Below are positions 24,397 to 32,899 of a stretch of DNA of 36,057 nt, piece by piece (within the stretch, counting starts at the first letter, position 1; each line of letters begins with the position of its first letter). The notes under the pieces are model-generated. The model was not told the origin of the DNA. It was given only the letters and a program-made list of their open reading frames with translations, and made no database searches. The position numbers and the translations under genes were made by a program. This stretch comes from a virus: positions 1-36,057 of IMG/VR virus record IMGVR_UViG_3300017783_000083, one strand, 5' to 3'.

Positions 24397-27300
24397 ATGT
24401 TTGAAGGTGGAGATGACCCAATATTAGGTGGAGATGACACTGACTCAGGTTCTGGAGACGGCCCAACTGATTTTAACGACACTGATTCGGGTGACGGTGG
24501 AACCCCAATAGGAGATGGTGGAGATAGTGGTGGAGACGCTGATGGGGATGGAGTAGCTGATAATAAAGATGCTTTTCCAAACGATCCAACTGAAACTGAT
24601 GATACAGATGGGGATGGTGTAGGCGATAATGCTGATGACTTTCCAACAGATCCTAACGAAGACACAGATTCAGATGGGGATGGTGTAGGTGATAATGCAG
24701 ATGATTTTCCAAATGATGCAAGTGAAACATCTGATTCTGATGGAGATGGCGTAGGTGATAGAGCGGATGCATTTCCAAATGATCCAACTGAAACCACCGA
24801 TACTGATGGGGATGGTGTAGGTGATAACACTGATGCATTTCCAAATAATGCAAGCGAAAGTGTTGATTCTGATGGAGACGGTGTAGGTGATAATAGCGAT
24901 GCATTTCCAAATGATCCAACTGAAACCACCGATACTGATGGAGATGGTGTAGGTGATAACACTGATGCATTTCCAAATAATGCAAGCGAAAGTGTTGATT
25001 CTGATGGAGATGGTGTAGGTGATAATAGCGATGCATTTCCAAATGATGCAAGCGAAAGTGTTGATTCTGATGGAGATGGTGTAGGTGATAATAGCGATGC
25101 ATTTCCAAATGATGCTACAGAGACATTAGATACCGATGGAGACGGTGTAGGTGATAATGCTGATGATTTTCCAACAGATCCTAATCAACAAGTAGCACAA
25201 AGTAATCCTAATTTAATACAACGGGCTGTCGAATCTTTAGAAAACTTAAATGGAACGTCCGATGGAAGCGATCCTTATAGTAGGTTAATTCCTTTTAAAA
25301 TTAGAACAGATATAGAAAATAATGGAAGATATGACAACATTTCAAAACCATTACTTAGAACAAATCCTAAAATAAGTACTAATATAAAGTTAATCGTTGA
25401 AAATGATCAAATGTATTTAGAAAGTTTTAATGCGACTGATCAACTTGCTGCTTCTAATTATAAAAAATATTTAGTTAAAGAAACTGGATCATATTCATAT
25501 GATGTTGCTAAATTTTGGAATAAAGATTCTACACCAAATGATTTAGTTTATAAAGTAAAAAGAGATAATTCAGATTTTTCAGTATTAGATAGTTATGAAA
25601 AACAATTAGAAGAAACTTATAATTATGGTACTTCTATAAATTATAATAAACTATATGATAGTGAATTTGCAATGTTAGCTCCAATTTGGCTAGATAAAAA
25701 AGTACCTTCTAAGTTTTTAATCTATAGGGTTAAAGATCCGATAAACACAAAGAATTATTCTAATTCTGAAAATTTAGATAGAATTAATGAAATGCTTAAA
25801 AATGCAACATTAATAAAGACAATTGATCTTTCTAATGACTCTGCTATAGGTAAATATATTAGAAATTATGTAAATGATGATAGTTTTCCAGACTCTCCAT
25901 TAACTGTTTCATTTAATAAAGATGAACAAACTTTTTATAATGGTATAGATTTAGAAAAAGGCGGCTTTACTAGTAAAGGAGAATTTCACTATAAAGATAC
26001 TATTAAAACAGATAAACCTATTATAGAATATAATGATTTTATAACTGAAGGTTTTTCTAGAAATAATTTAGCATGTGCAAACTTAGTTAATTTAGAATTT
26101 TTATTTGATGATGAAGAAGCTGAAGAGTTTTCTATAAACAGGTATTTTGGAATTTATGTAGATGAACATAAATTAGGAGAAGGATCTGTTGATAATATTA
26201 AAAACGATCTATTCACATTTAAGAAAGATACTCTTTTTAGTGAAATGGATTTAAATGATATTGGTAGTGGTACTTATGTATTGCCACATACTAAATTTTA
26301 TCAAACTATGCCAATGTTAGGTTGGATTAAAAGTTTCTCAAATTATCATAATATTAAAAATGGAGTATATTGGAATCGTAAAAACTATGAGTTAAGAGTA
26401 GATACTAATAACACTGATTATAGTTTATTTACAGGAATTAAAAAGACTAATAGAAATATAGAGTCAATTATTAATACAAGTGCAGAATCCGATTTTATTA
26501 AAATTAAAATAATAGATAACCCATTAAATGGAGATGAGTTTAGACTTTTAAAATTAAAAAAACAAAGATTTACAATAAAGGTTGTAGTTAATGAAAGTAC
26601 GGGATCTGTGACACTAAATGATAATACTGGTTTTAGTTATACAAGACCTTCGGGCACAACTGAATATGACACTCTTCTAGATTTAGTAAATAATTGGCCT
26701 ATTAGTGCAGGTAGTACTTTTGAAAAGTATGAACCTTCTTTAATTAAACGTGGAAATAAATACTTTATAGAACTTGTAGAAAAGCAATATAATTTTGAAG
26801 AAAACCATAATATTTTTTGTTTAAATAACAACTTAACAATATTAGATGTTAAAAAAACATACACTCATATTAATGTTGTAAAAAATACATTTATAGCTGA
26901 TAACATTGTTGATAAAGGTAGATTTGAAAATAATAGATTCTCAAATCAAGGTACTTTAAAGAATGTTGCAGATTCAATAAGTTCACTAATTAATAATTAT
27001 ACTTTATTTAGTTCTATTGTTTTAGAAAATGAAATTATAATTTATTCAGACGTTGACGGTTATAATAGAGAATTAGGAATTTTTGTTAAAAATTTATCTT
27101 CTTCTAATTTCATAGAAATAAATGAGGAATCCTCTAATAAAAACATAACTTCTAACTTTTTATTAAATAATGAGGTTTGGTATTTAAAAGGAGGAAGCAA
27201 TGTAAATTCTTCAATTTATATTAATGAAGATGATGAAGGTGAAATTAGCATAGGTGAATATTTATTAGATAGTGAAAATAGATTTAATAAAGTATTAGAC

Positions 27301-30099
27301 ATAGTAGATGATCCAAGAGAGATAAATTCTAATTTTAAAAGAGTAATTCTTAAAGATAAAAATAATGGCATAGAAAATATTGTTAATGTTTATAAAGACT
27401 TTAAAATTGAATGGGGAATGTTTAGTGCATATGATATTCATGATATGGATTTTGATTTTTATGATGAATCTAATTCTGATTTAAAGGAATTAGATTTAGA
27501 AGATAACATACTCTACCCGTTTTCGAATGCAATTGATGAACCTACTGGGCCTAATGGAGAAAGGCCTTTAGATGCATACTCTGATGTTAAAAGGTTAAAG
27601 GAAGATTCTAATGCTTATTTTTCTAATTTAATAAATATATTAGAAGATGAAAATAGTTTATCTGAAGGAAGCACAATGACTAGAATATCTAGTGAATTTG
27701 AAAGACTACAGGAAAATAATACAACTGAATTTGCCACAACGTCTAGGGTGGTTCCTTATATTAATAAATGGTCTCTAAAAGATAGTTTAAATGTTAGAGA
27801 AAACCCATACTTTCTAAATTTAAATGAAGCATTTGGTGAAACTAACTTCGCTGCTTCTTTAGAAAGTTTAGATAGAGACGAAACTAAAATGACACATGAG
27901 TGGTTCTACATAGACGAATACCCTACATACTTAGAGTATTTTGATGTCGATAATACTTTTAGTTATTTAAAACCTTCACCTAATATTGAATTTAGTTTAG
28001 ATCATTTTAAAGATATAAATTTTGATTATTTTAAAACATATTTTGTAGGGACTGGGGCAATGGTTGGTTCTGATGAAACATTTGCTCAAACTTCATTTGG
28101 AAAATCTAGAACTTTTAAAAAGTATACAATAATAGAAGATGGAGGAAGTGAATCATTTGCCTCAACAATATTTAAAGGTATTAGATTTATACCTAAAACT
28201 AGAAAAAAAATTGAAGATAACATAACTAAAGAATTTATTAAAAATAGTGAATTTAATGGTTATAGATTTTCAACAGCTTTAAAAACATCATTTGATTTAA
28301 ATTCTCCAAATGAATTAAAACTTAGAATAATTCAAAATAAAAAATTTAAATTTGTTGTTTTAATTTTAGATTTAAATTTATCAGATGATAAGTTTAAATG
28401 TTTAAATAGAAAATTATTATATGAACTAGACCATAAATTACAAGATCTTTATAACTATTCAAATAGTATAGTTTCAGGTGCATTAGATTTGAGTTCAGTT
28501 AATTTAAGTCAAGGTCAAAGTACTGTAATAGATGGAATTACTCACAACGATGGTAGTGTTCCTTCCTTTACTTCACAAATACTTAAAGATCCTATAACTG
28601 GTTCTTATGGTATTTTAGAAGTTGAAGTTGCTGGAATAACATATGAACTAAATATAGACAATGTAATAAATGATAATAAAATTTCAGTTACTGGGGAAAT
28701 GACAATAAACGGTGTTCCTCAACCTACTCAGTTTTATACATTAAATCAATATAAGTCTGCAAATTATTCATATAGAGGTGGTGGTATTTTTGCTCATTCA
28801 TCTTTATTAAATTTATTATCTGCTGGAAATGTTGCAAATGTTTTAAATACTACTAACAATGCTGAATATTTAACAGTTAATAGCGACGGAAGTATTGTTG
28901 AAAATACATTTTCTTTAGAAATACAAGATGGTGTTGAAATAGTTAAAACTTCTAACTTATATCCTGAAATAGACATTAATAAACCTAAAGCGTTTGGATT
29001 AACAAACGAATCTATTGGATATAGTATAGAATCTAGAAACGAATATTTTGCTATTTTAACTAGACAAAATGGAAAATATACTGTAAATACTAAACCTATT
29101 ATTACATTTAGTGAACCTTTTTCTATGCATAAAATTGAACCAGGCGACGGCTATGACTGGAGTGATGTATATAGAACTCCAATTGGATATGTTTATAATT
29201 ACAACATTGGTAATACTAATGAAAATAAAATTGCAATAGAATTATATAAAAAACTAAACGGGTGTGGGGTATTGTTTAATGTAGGTGAAGTTAAATCTAC
29301 TTTACATGATAACCAATGGGGGAGTATTAAAAATCATTTTTTCCATAAAGTAAACGACATAGATACTAGTGGAGTTATAAAACTTTCAGAATCAGATGAT
29401 TTATTACCTAAATATAATTTAATAAATGAAATTGCTATTGAAAAGAAAAACAAAAATGTTTTCATGTCAAGATGGGAAGATACTTACTACATTAGATCAA
29501 CTAGTGGAGGAGGTATTCAATATATTCCAGGAACTAAAAATATAGTTGAAGAAAAAAGTTATATGAGTTCAAGCGTTATAAAGTTAAATAAAGAATATGA
29601 AGTATTTAACTTTACGCATGGAAGGTATGAGACTATTGAAGAGTTAAACAACATTAAACTACTAGGGGAGTCTCAAAATGATATTAACTATATAGAAACT
29701 GAGAGAGAAGTAATAATGGATTTTTATATGAGAGAAGCAGTTGTTAAAAAACTTAGTGGTTTAGGTTTAAGTTATACAATGAATAGATTAGTAGATGTTG
29801 AAAACAGCTTTGGTAGAATTGACACATTAAGTGATGACATTAATGGATATGTTACTGAAAACATAATACCTGCATTTTCAATAGATTCTATTAGATTAGC
29901 AGTATATGAAGGGAAAAGGCAAATAACTACAATAGATATTATTTCCGATCCTTCTAATTTAAATGAAAATGGATATATCTCAGGTGGTAATTTTACTTAT
30001 AAATTAGACCCTGTAAACCCTCTTAATTTTAGATTAATATATAATAAAAGAATAGGCTACTCTTATAAGATTAGACCTTTAATAAAAATAAAGTCATAA
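24397..30099 (+). CDS. Giant virion protein with N-terminal thrombospondin type-3 repeats
   Basis: This is a 1900-residue protein, the largest in the window. It starts with an acidic glycine-rich segment (1-48), then ten 22-residue thrombospondin type-3 repeats (49 to about 264; consensus DGDGVGDNSDAFPNDASE-type), each with aspartates spaced to bind calcium. The remaining 1630 residues are a mixed beta structure. The region starting near 300 (LIPFKIRTDIENNGRY, LRTNPKISTNIKLIVEND) resembles long structural proteins of large phages. There is no signal peptide or membrane span. It is probably a peripheral baseplate or tail protein that reaches toward the host, with the rigid Ca-stabilised rod at the N-terminus. 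Type-3 repeats are common in Bacteroidota surface proteins, so host origin is possible. The fibre gene starts one base after its stop codon. Confidence 0.8.
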   Translation: MFEGGDDPILGGDDTDSGSGDGPTDFNDTDSGDGGTPIGDGGDSGGDADGDGVADNKDAFPNDPTETDDTDGDGVGDNADDFPTDPNEDTDSDGDGVGDNADDFPNDASETSDSDGDGVGDRADAFPNDPTETTDTDGDGVGDNTDAFPNNASESVDSDGDGVGDNSDAFPNDPTETTDTDGDGVGDNTDAFPNNASESVDSDGDGVGDNSDAFPNDASESVDSDGDGVGDNSDAFPNDATETLDTDGDGVGDNADDFPTDPNQQVAQSNPNLIQRAVESLENLNGTSDGSDPYSRLIPFKIRTDIENNGRYDNISKPLLRTNPKISTNIKLIVENDQMYLESFNATDQLAASNYKKYLVKETGSYSYDVAKFWNKDSTPNDLVYKVKRDNSDFSVLDSYEKQLEETYNYGTSINYNKLYDSEFAMLAPIWLDKKVPSKFLIYRVKDPINTKNYSNSENLDRINEMLKNATLIKTIDLSNDSAIGKYIRNYVNDDSFPDSPLTVSFNKDEQTFYNGIDLEKGGFTSKGEFHYKDTIKTDKPIIEYNDFITEGFSRNNLACANLVNLEFLFDDEEAEEFSINRYFGIYVDEHKLGEGSVDNIKNDLFTFKKDTLFSEMDLNDIGSGTYVLPHTKFYQTMPMLGWIKSFSNYHNIKNGVYWNRKNYELRVDTNNTDYSLFTGIKKTNRNIESIINTSAESDFIKIKIIDNPLNGDEFRLLKLKKQRFTIKVVVNESTGSVTLNDNTGFSYTRPSGTTEYDTLLDLVNNWPISAGSTFEKYEPSLIKRGNKYFIELVEKQYNFEENHNIFCLNNNLTILDVKKTYTHINVVKNTFIADNIVDKGRFENNRFSNQGTLKNVADSISSLINNYTLFSSIVLENEIIIYSDVDGYNRELGIFVKNLSSSNFIEINEESSNKNITSNFLLNNEVWYLKGGSNVNSSIYINEDDEGEISIGEYLLDSENRFNKVLDIVDDPREINSNFKRVILKDKNNGIENIVNVYKDFKIEWGMFSAYDIHDMDFDFYDESNSDLKELDLEDNILYPFSNAIDEPTGPNGERPLDAYSDVKRLKEDSNAYFSNLINILEDENSLSEGSTMTRISSEFERLQENNTTEFATTSRVVPYINKWSLKDSLNVRENPYFLNLNEAFGETNFAASLESLDRDETKMTHEWFYIDEYPTYLEYFDVDNTFSYLKPSPNIEFSLDHFKDINFDYFKTYFVGTGAMVGSDETFAQTSFGKSRTFKKYTIIEDGGSESFASTIFKGIRFIPKTRKKIEDNITKEFIKNSEFNGYRFSTALKTSFDLNSPNELKLRIIQNKKFKFVVLILDLNLSDDKFKCLNRKLLYELDHKLQDLYNYSNSIVSGALDLSSVNLSQGQSTVIDGITHNDGSVPSFTSQILKDPITGSYGILEVEVAGITYELNIDNVINDNKISVTGEMTINGVPQPTQFYTLNQYKSANYSYRGGGIFAHSSLLNLLSAGNVANVLNTTNNAEYLTVNSDGSIVENTFSLEIQDGVEIVKTSNLYPEIDINKPKAFGLTNESIGYSIESRNEYFAILTRQNGKYTVNTKPIITFSEPFSMHKIEPGDGYDWSDVYRTPIGYVYNYNIGNTNENKIAIELYKKLNGCGVLFNVGEVKSTLHDNQWGSIKNHFFHKVNDIDTSGVIKLSESDDLLPKYNLINEIAIEKKNKNVFMSRWEDTYYIRSTSGGGIQYIPGTKNIVEEKSYMSSSVIKLNKEYEVFNFTHGRYETIEELNNIKLLGESQNDINYIETEREVIMDFYMREAVVKKLSGLGLSYTMNRLVDVENSFGRIDTLSDDINGYVTENIIPAFSIDSIRLAVYEGKRQITTIDIISDPSNLNENGYISGGNFTYKLDPVNPLNFRLIYNKRIGYSYKIRPLIKIKS
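24541..25188 (+). repeat. Ten 66-bp coding repeats (thrombospondin type-3)
   Basis: Ten in-frame units of 66 bases, the last incomplete, encode DGDGV(G/A)DN-x-D-(A/D)FP(N/T)(D/N)-type repeats. The aspartate spacing D-x-D-x-D-G matches calcium-binding thrombospondin type-3 repeats. Inner units are nearly identical in DNA while the first and last have drifted, as expected for expansion from the middle. Confidence 0.92.
24781..25044 (+). repeat. 132-bp direct tandem duplication within the repeat array
   Basis: Bases 24781-24912 and 24913-25044 are the same two-repeat unit, differing by eye at only two positions (gatgggga/gatggaga and gagacgg/gagatgg). A further 66-base copy (25045-25110) repeats the second half of this unit (24979-25044) with about one change. 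This points to recent unequal recombination or slippage. Confidence 0.9.
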
Positions 30100-30100
30100 A

Positions 30101-32089
30101 ATGGCAATAAATATAAAAGAATTATTCGACGCTGACTCAGATAATATCAAGGTTGAAAAGACAAATTACAACTTTGATCAAGTTTTAGCAAACGGAGGAG
30201 GGCCAATTGGTCCTAAAGGAGTTCAAGGAACTACTGGAAATGTAGGACAAAAAGGAGACGAAGGTGATAAAGGTGATAAAGGTGAAGGTGGACAAAAAGG
30301 AGAACAAGGTGTTTCTTTAAATATATGGGACAGTGATGTTAATTCATCCGGAACTCCATCGTTTAATATACTAAGACCTTTTAATCAGTCTGGAACTATA
30401 CCTAATCAAGCATTAACTTCTAGAATTATATTAGGAGACGATACTGGTAATGGTACTCCCCCTACTTCTCCTTCATATTCTCCAACTGCATTATTAAGTA
30501 TGTTGTTAAAGGCAGACGATGCTCCAAACCATATTGAGCTAAAGGTAGATAATAGTAATGCTGCTATATTTAATATTAGAAGTGAATATTTTAACGGAAC
30601 TGGAACTACTTTAAAAATAGTAGGTAGTGCCGCTGCTGTTCAAGGGGAAACTGTTAATATGACAATAAACCCTGGAAATAATATTACATTATTAGGTTCT
30701 ACTTTAAATTTTGAAGGAAGTGGAATTATTCAAATATTGTCTAATGGATCTGCAATACAGATAGAAGGAAAGCAAGGAGTGACGATCGATGGTCAGGATG
30801 GAGACATATTAATTGACAACACATCAGGAGACAGCAACATTGATATAAATTCTAATGAGGATTTAAACTTAGATGCTTCTGCGGTTAATATAATAGCAAA
30901 TGGAGGTGGAGACAATTTAGATATTGCTATTACAGCAAATGATGGAGAAGTTAATATTAAGGCTTTAAATGATAATGATGTTTTAATTGGAAATGCGGCC
31001 GGTACGGATTCTATTTATTTGGCAGCGAATAACTTAATAAGATTAAATACTCCTATTTTTCGAATAAATGCGACAACTAATGTTGATATTAATTCACCTG
31101 TATTAGATATTGATGTTTCAAATGCGACTAATATTACAACGGTGAATACTAACGTAATTAACGTATCTAGTGCTTCTGGTTTTAATGATCTACAAGTACA
31201 ATCTGCATCTAAACTTAAAATAGAAAAGGAATTAATTACAGCTGACAAATCATTATTTTTTAGTGATAGTGATGGAGACCATGATGGTAATACAGATGAA
31301 GGTGTTATTCCTAGTGAAGTAAGTTCAGGTGACGGTATAAGATTTAAAACTGGAGGCGTTGCAACTGGAGGCGTTGCTAGTAATAGTATGGGCAGTGCAG
31401 GGTATTTTTCAGCACCTAACAATGGCTCATTAGATGACAAAAGAACTCTTAGTGATTATTTTTATGAAGATTTAGTTACAAACATAGGTGGACTTTATTA
31501 TTCAAATGGGGGTTCAACATCAAATGGTGGAATTAGTACACCTGCATCAATGGTTTCTTTACCAGGTGCAGTCACTGAAAAGTATTCATACGTTAAGATA
31601 GGTAATATAATAAACGTGTGGGGAGAAGTAGATTATTCCTTATCAGGTGTACAAGGTAATACATGGTCTACTAAAACTGACCCTTTAGTTCTTTTACTCA
31701 ACGAGGTTGGTGGAGCTAGTTTAGATAATACTAAAAAATTTCCATATATAAATTCAACTGATTGGTATATTAATGTTAATGTTACTATTGCACAGAATAG
31801 TTCAACAGCTGGCCAAGATAGTCAATTAGTTAATGACTTTACTACAATAGGCAGAATTGCACCCGGTGATAACCAAATCTATTTACATAAATATGGTTTA
31901 TTAGATGATGGTTCAACTGCTAAATGGCATTTTGTAGAAATGCAACCTACTGACTTGTTTGACGGTAGTGTAGGTGGTTCTTTTAAACTTTGTTATAATT
32001 TTTCAATGCCGGTTGAGTGGAATTCATATAATAGAGTATTCTTGGCAGCTGGACAATCGAATGATAATAAAAGCACTGGTCAAAATTAA
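30101..32089 (+). CDS. Tail fibre protein with collagen-like repeat
   Basis: This is a 662-residue protein. The N-terminal 33 residues (MAINIKELFDADSDNIKVEK ...) may anchor it to the virion. Twelve G-x-y triplets plus a final glycine follow at 34-70 (GPIGPKGVQGTTG, GDEGDKGDKGEGG), a collagen-like triple-helix segment. A long D/N/I/T-rich region (about 100-380) is a likely beta-helix (GVTIDGQDGDILIDNTSGDS). At about 387-398 there is an isolated calcium-type motif, DSDGDHDGNTDEG. The C-terminal domain (YVKIGNIINVWGEVDYSLSG) has the strand pattern of fibre tips. It is a candidate receptor-binding fibre. The start is one base after the previous stop. Confidence 0.82.
   Translation: MAINIKELFDADSDNIKVEKTNYNFDQVLANGGGPIGPKGVQGTTGNVGQKGDEGDKGDKGEGGQKGEQGVSLNIWDSDVNSSGTPSFNILRPFNQSGTIPNQALTSRIILGDDTGNGTPPTSPSYSPTALLSMLLKADDAPNHIELKVDNSNAAIFNIRSEYFNGTGTTLKIVGSAAAVQGETVNMTINPGNNITLLGSTLNFEGSGIIQILSNGSAIQIEGKQGVTIDGQDGDILIDNTSGDSNIDINSNEDLNLDASAVNIIANGGGDNLDIAITANDGEVNIKALNDNDVLIGNAAGTDSIYLAANNLIRLNTPIFRINATTNVDINSPVLDIDVSNATNITTVNTNVINVSSASGFNDLQVQSASKLKIEKELITADKSLFFSDSDGDHDGNTDEGVIPSEVSSGDGIRFKTGGVATGGVASNSMGSAGYFSAPNNGSLDDKRTLSDYFYEDLVTNIGGLYYSNGGSTSNGGISTPASMVSLPGAVTEKYSYVKIGNIINVWGEVDYSLSGVQGNTWSTKTDPLVLLLNEVGGASLDNTKKFPYINSTDWYINVNVTIAQNSSTAGQDSQLVNDFTTIGRIAPGDNQIYLHKYGLLDDGSTAKWHFVEMQPTDLFDGSVGGSFKLCYNFSMPVEWNSYNRVFLAAGQSNDNKSTGQN
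30200..30310 (+). repeat. Collagen-like G-x-y coding repeat
   Basis: Twelve consecutive glycine triplets plus one glycine, residues 34-70 of the fibre protein, rich in GDK, GEG and GQK. It should form a trimeric collagen-like stalk without hydroxyproline. Confidence 0.9.
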
Positions 32090-32098
32090 TAATATTAA

Positions 32099-32896
32099 AT
32101 GTTTAAAACTTTAGAAATAAAACCAATTCATTTTATAGCAACTATTTTATTGCTTATTATTTTGCTAATGCATCAATGTAATAGAACATCTAAGATAAAG
32201 GCTATTAATAAAGGCTTAGAGGTTAAAGTAGAAAGAGCTGGGCAAAATATTATTGCTGGTCAAGACAGCGTTAGATATTATAAAAATGAAAATGACTTTT
32301 TAGTTAGTGAAATTACAGCATATGAGTTTACGGCTGAAGAATTACAAAATGATGCTAATGATTTATATGCAAAATATGAAAATGCTTTAGGTGAAATTAA
32401 AAAACTTAAAAAAGTAAATCAATTGTTAAGTGCAGAAATTACAATTAAAGAAGTTGATACTGTTTATGCATTTATAGAAAGTGATTCAGTTTTATATTTT
32501 AATGATTCTACTGATTATGGAGATGGTAACTGGAGAAAATGGAATAGTAAAATTAGTTTATTTGAAAAAGATAATAAACTAACAGGTGCACTAAATAGTT
32601 TTAGTTATGAACAAGGAATTAAATTATACTCAAGCGTTGAGGAAATTGATGGTATTAAAAAAATTAATATTGCTACAAAATATCCTGGTTTAACGTTTAA
32701 TAATATTGAAGGAATTAGTCTCATTGAAGATGAGATAAATAAAGCAAAAGAAGATTATAAAAGTAGAGTTAGATTAGGCTTAGGGGTTGGTTATGGCTTA
32801 ACCTTTACAAAAGACAATAGAGTTTATCATGGACCTCAACTTGGTTTATTTTTAACATATACTCCAAAGTTGTTCAATTTTAAAAGAGATAAATAA
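32099..32896 (+). CDS. Membrane-anchored coiled-coil protein, possible spanin-like or phage-specific envelope protein
   Basis: This is a 265-residue protein. Residues 11-25 (HFIATILLLIILLMH) form one N-terminal membrane segment, followed by a cysteine (LMHQC) that does not fit a lipobox well. Residues about 35-115 are a probable coiled coil (LEVKVERAGQNIIAGQDSVR, YAKYENALGEIKKLKKVN). The C-terminus (VRLGLGVGYGLTFTKDNRVY, GPQLGLFLTYTPKLFNF) alternates as in outer-membrane-type strands. It is the only clear membrane protein among these structural genes. An inner-membrane anchor, periplasmic coiled coil and outer-membrane-seeking end could make an envelope-spanning lysis protein. No second spanin partner is visible, so this is inference. 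It lies between the fibre and a large structural gene. Confidence 0.7.
   Translation: MFKTLEIKPIHFIATILLLIILLMHQCNRTSKIKAINKGLEVKVERAGQNIIAGQDSVRYYKNENDFLVSEITAYEFTAEELQNDANDLYAKYENALGEIKKLKKVNQLLSAEITIKEVDTVYAFIESDSVLYFNDSTDYGDGNWRKWNSKISLFEKDNKLTGALNSFSYEQGIKLYSSVEEIDGIKKINIATKYPGLTFNNIEGISLIEDEINKAKEDYKSRVRLGLGVGYGLTFTKDNRVYHGPQLGLFLTYTPKLFNFKRDK
32888..32896 (+). promoter_or_regulatory. GATAAATAA element just before a start codon
   Basis: The third copy of the nine-base element, ending 3 bases before the ATG at 32900. Here it overlaps the stop of the previous gene (GAT AAA TAA), so the coding sequence explains part of it. Confidence 0.25.
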
Positions 32897-32899
32897 ATT

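Noticed and set aside
24372-25108. Long open frames on the minus strand across the repeat array
   Set aside because: They are by-products of the 66-base repeats read in other frames: low-complexity proline/serine or histidine/leucine strings, opposite to a clear structural gene.
24541-25188. CRISPR-like regular repeats
   Set aside because: Units are directly tandem, without spacers, and encode an in-frame protein repeat.
32165-32187. Lipoprotein signal in the 32099 protein
   Set aside because: The residues before the cysteine are M-H-Q and do not match a lipobox; a membrane anchor is more likely.
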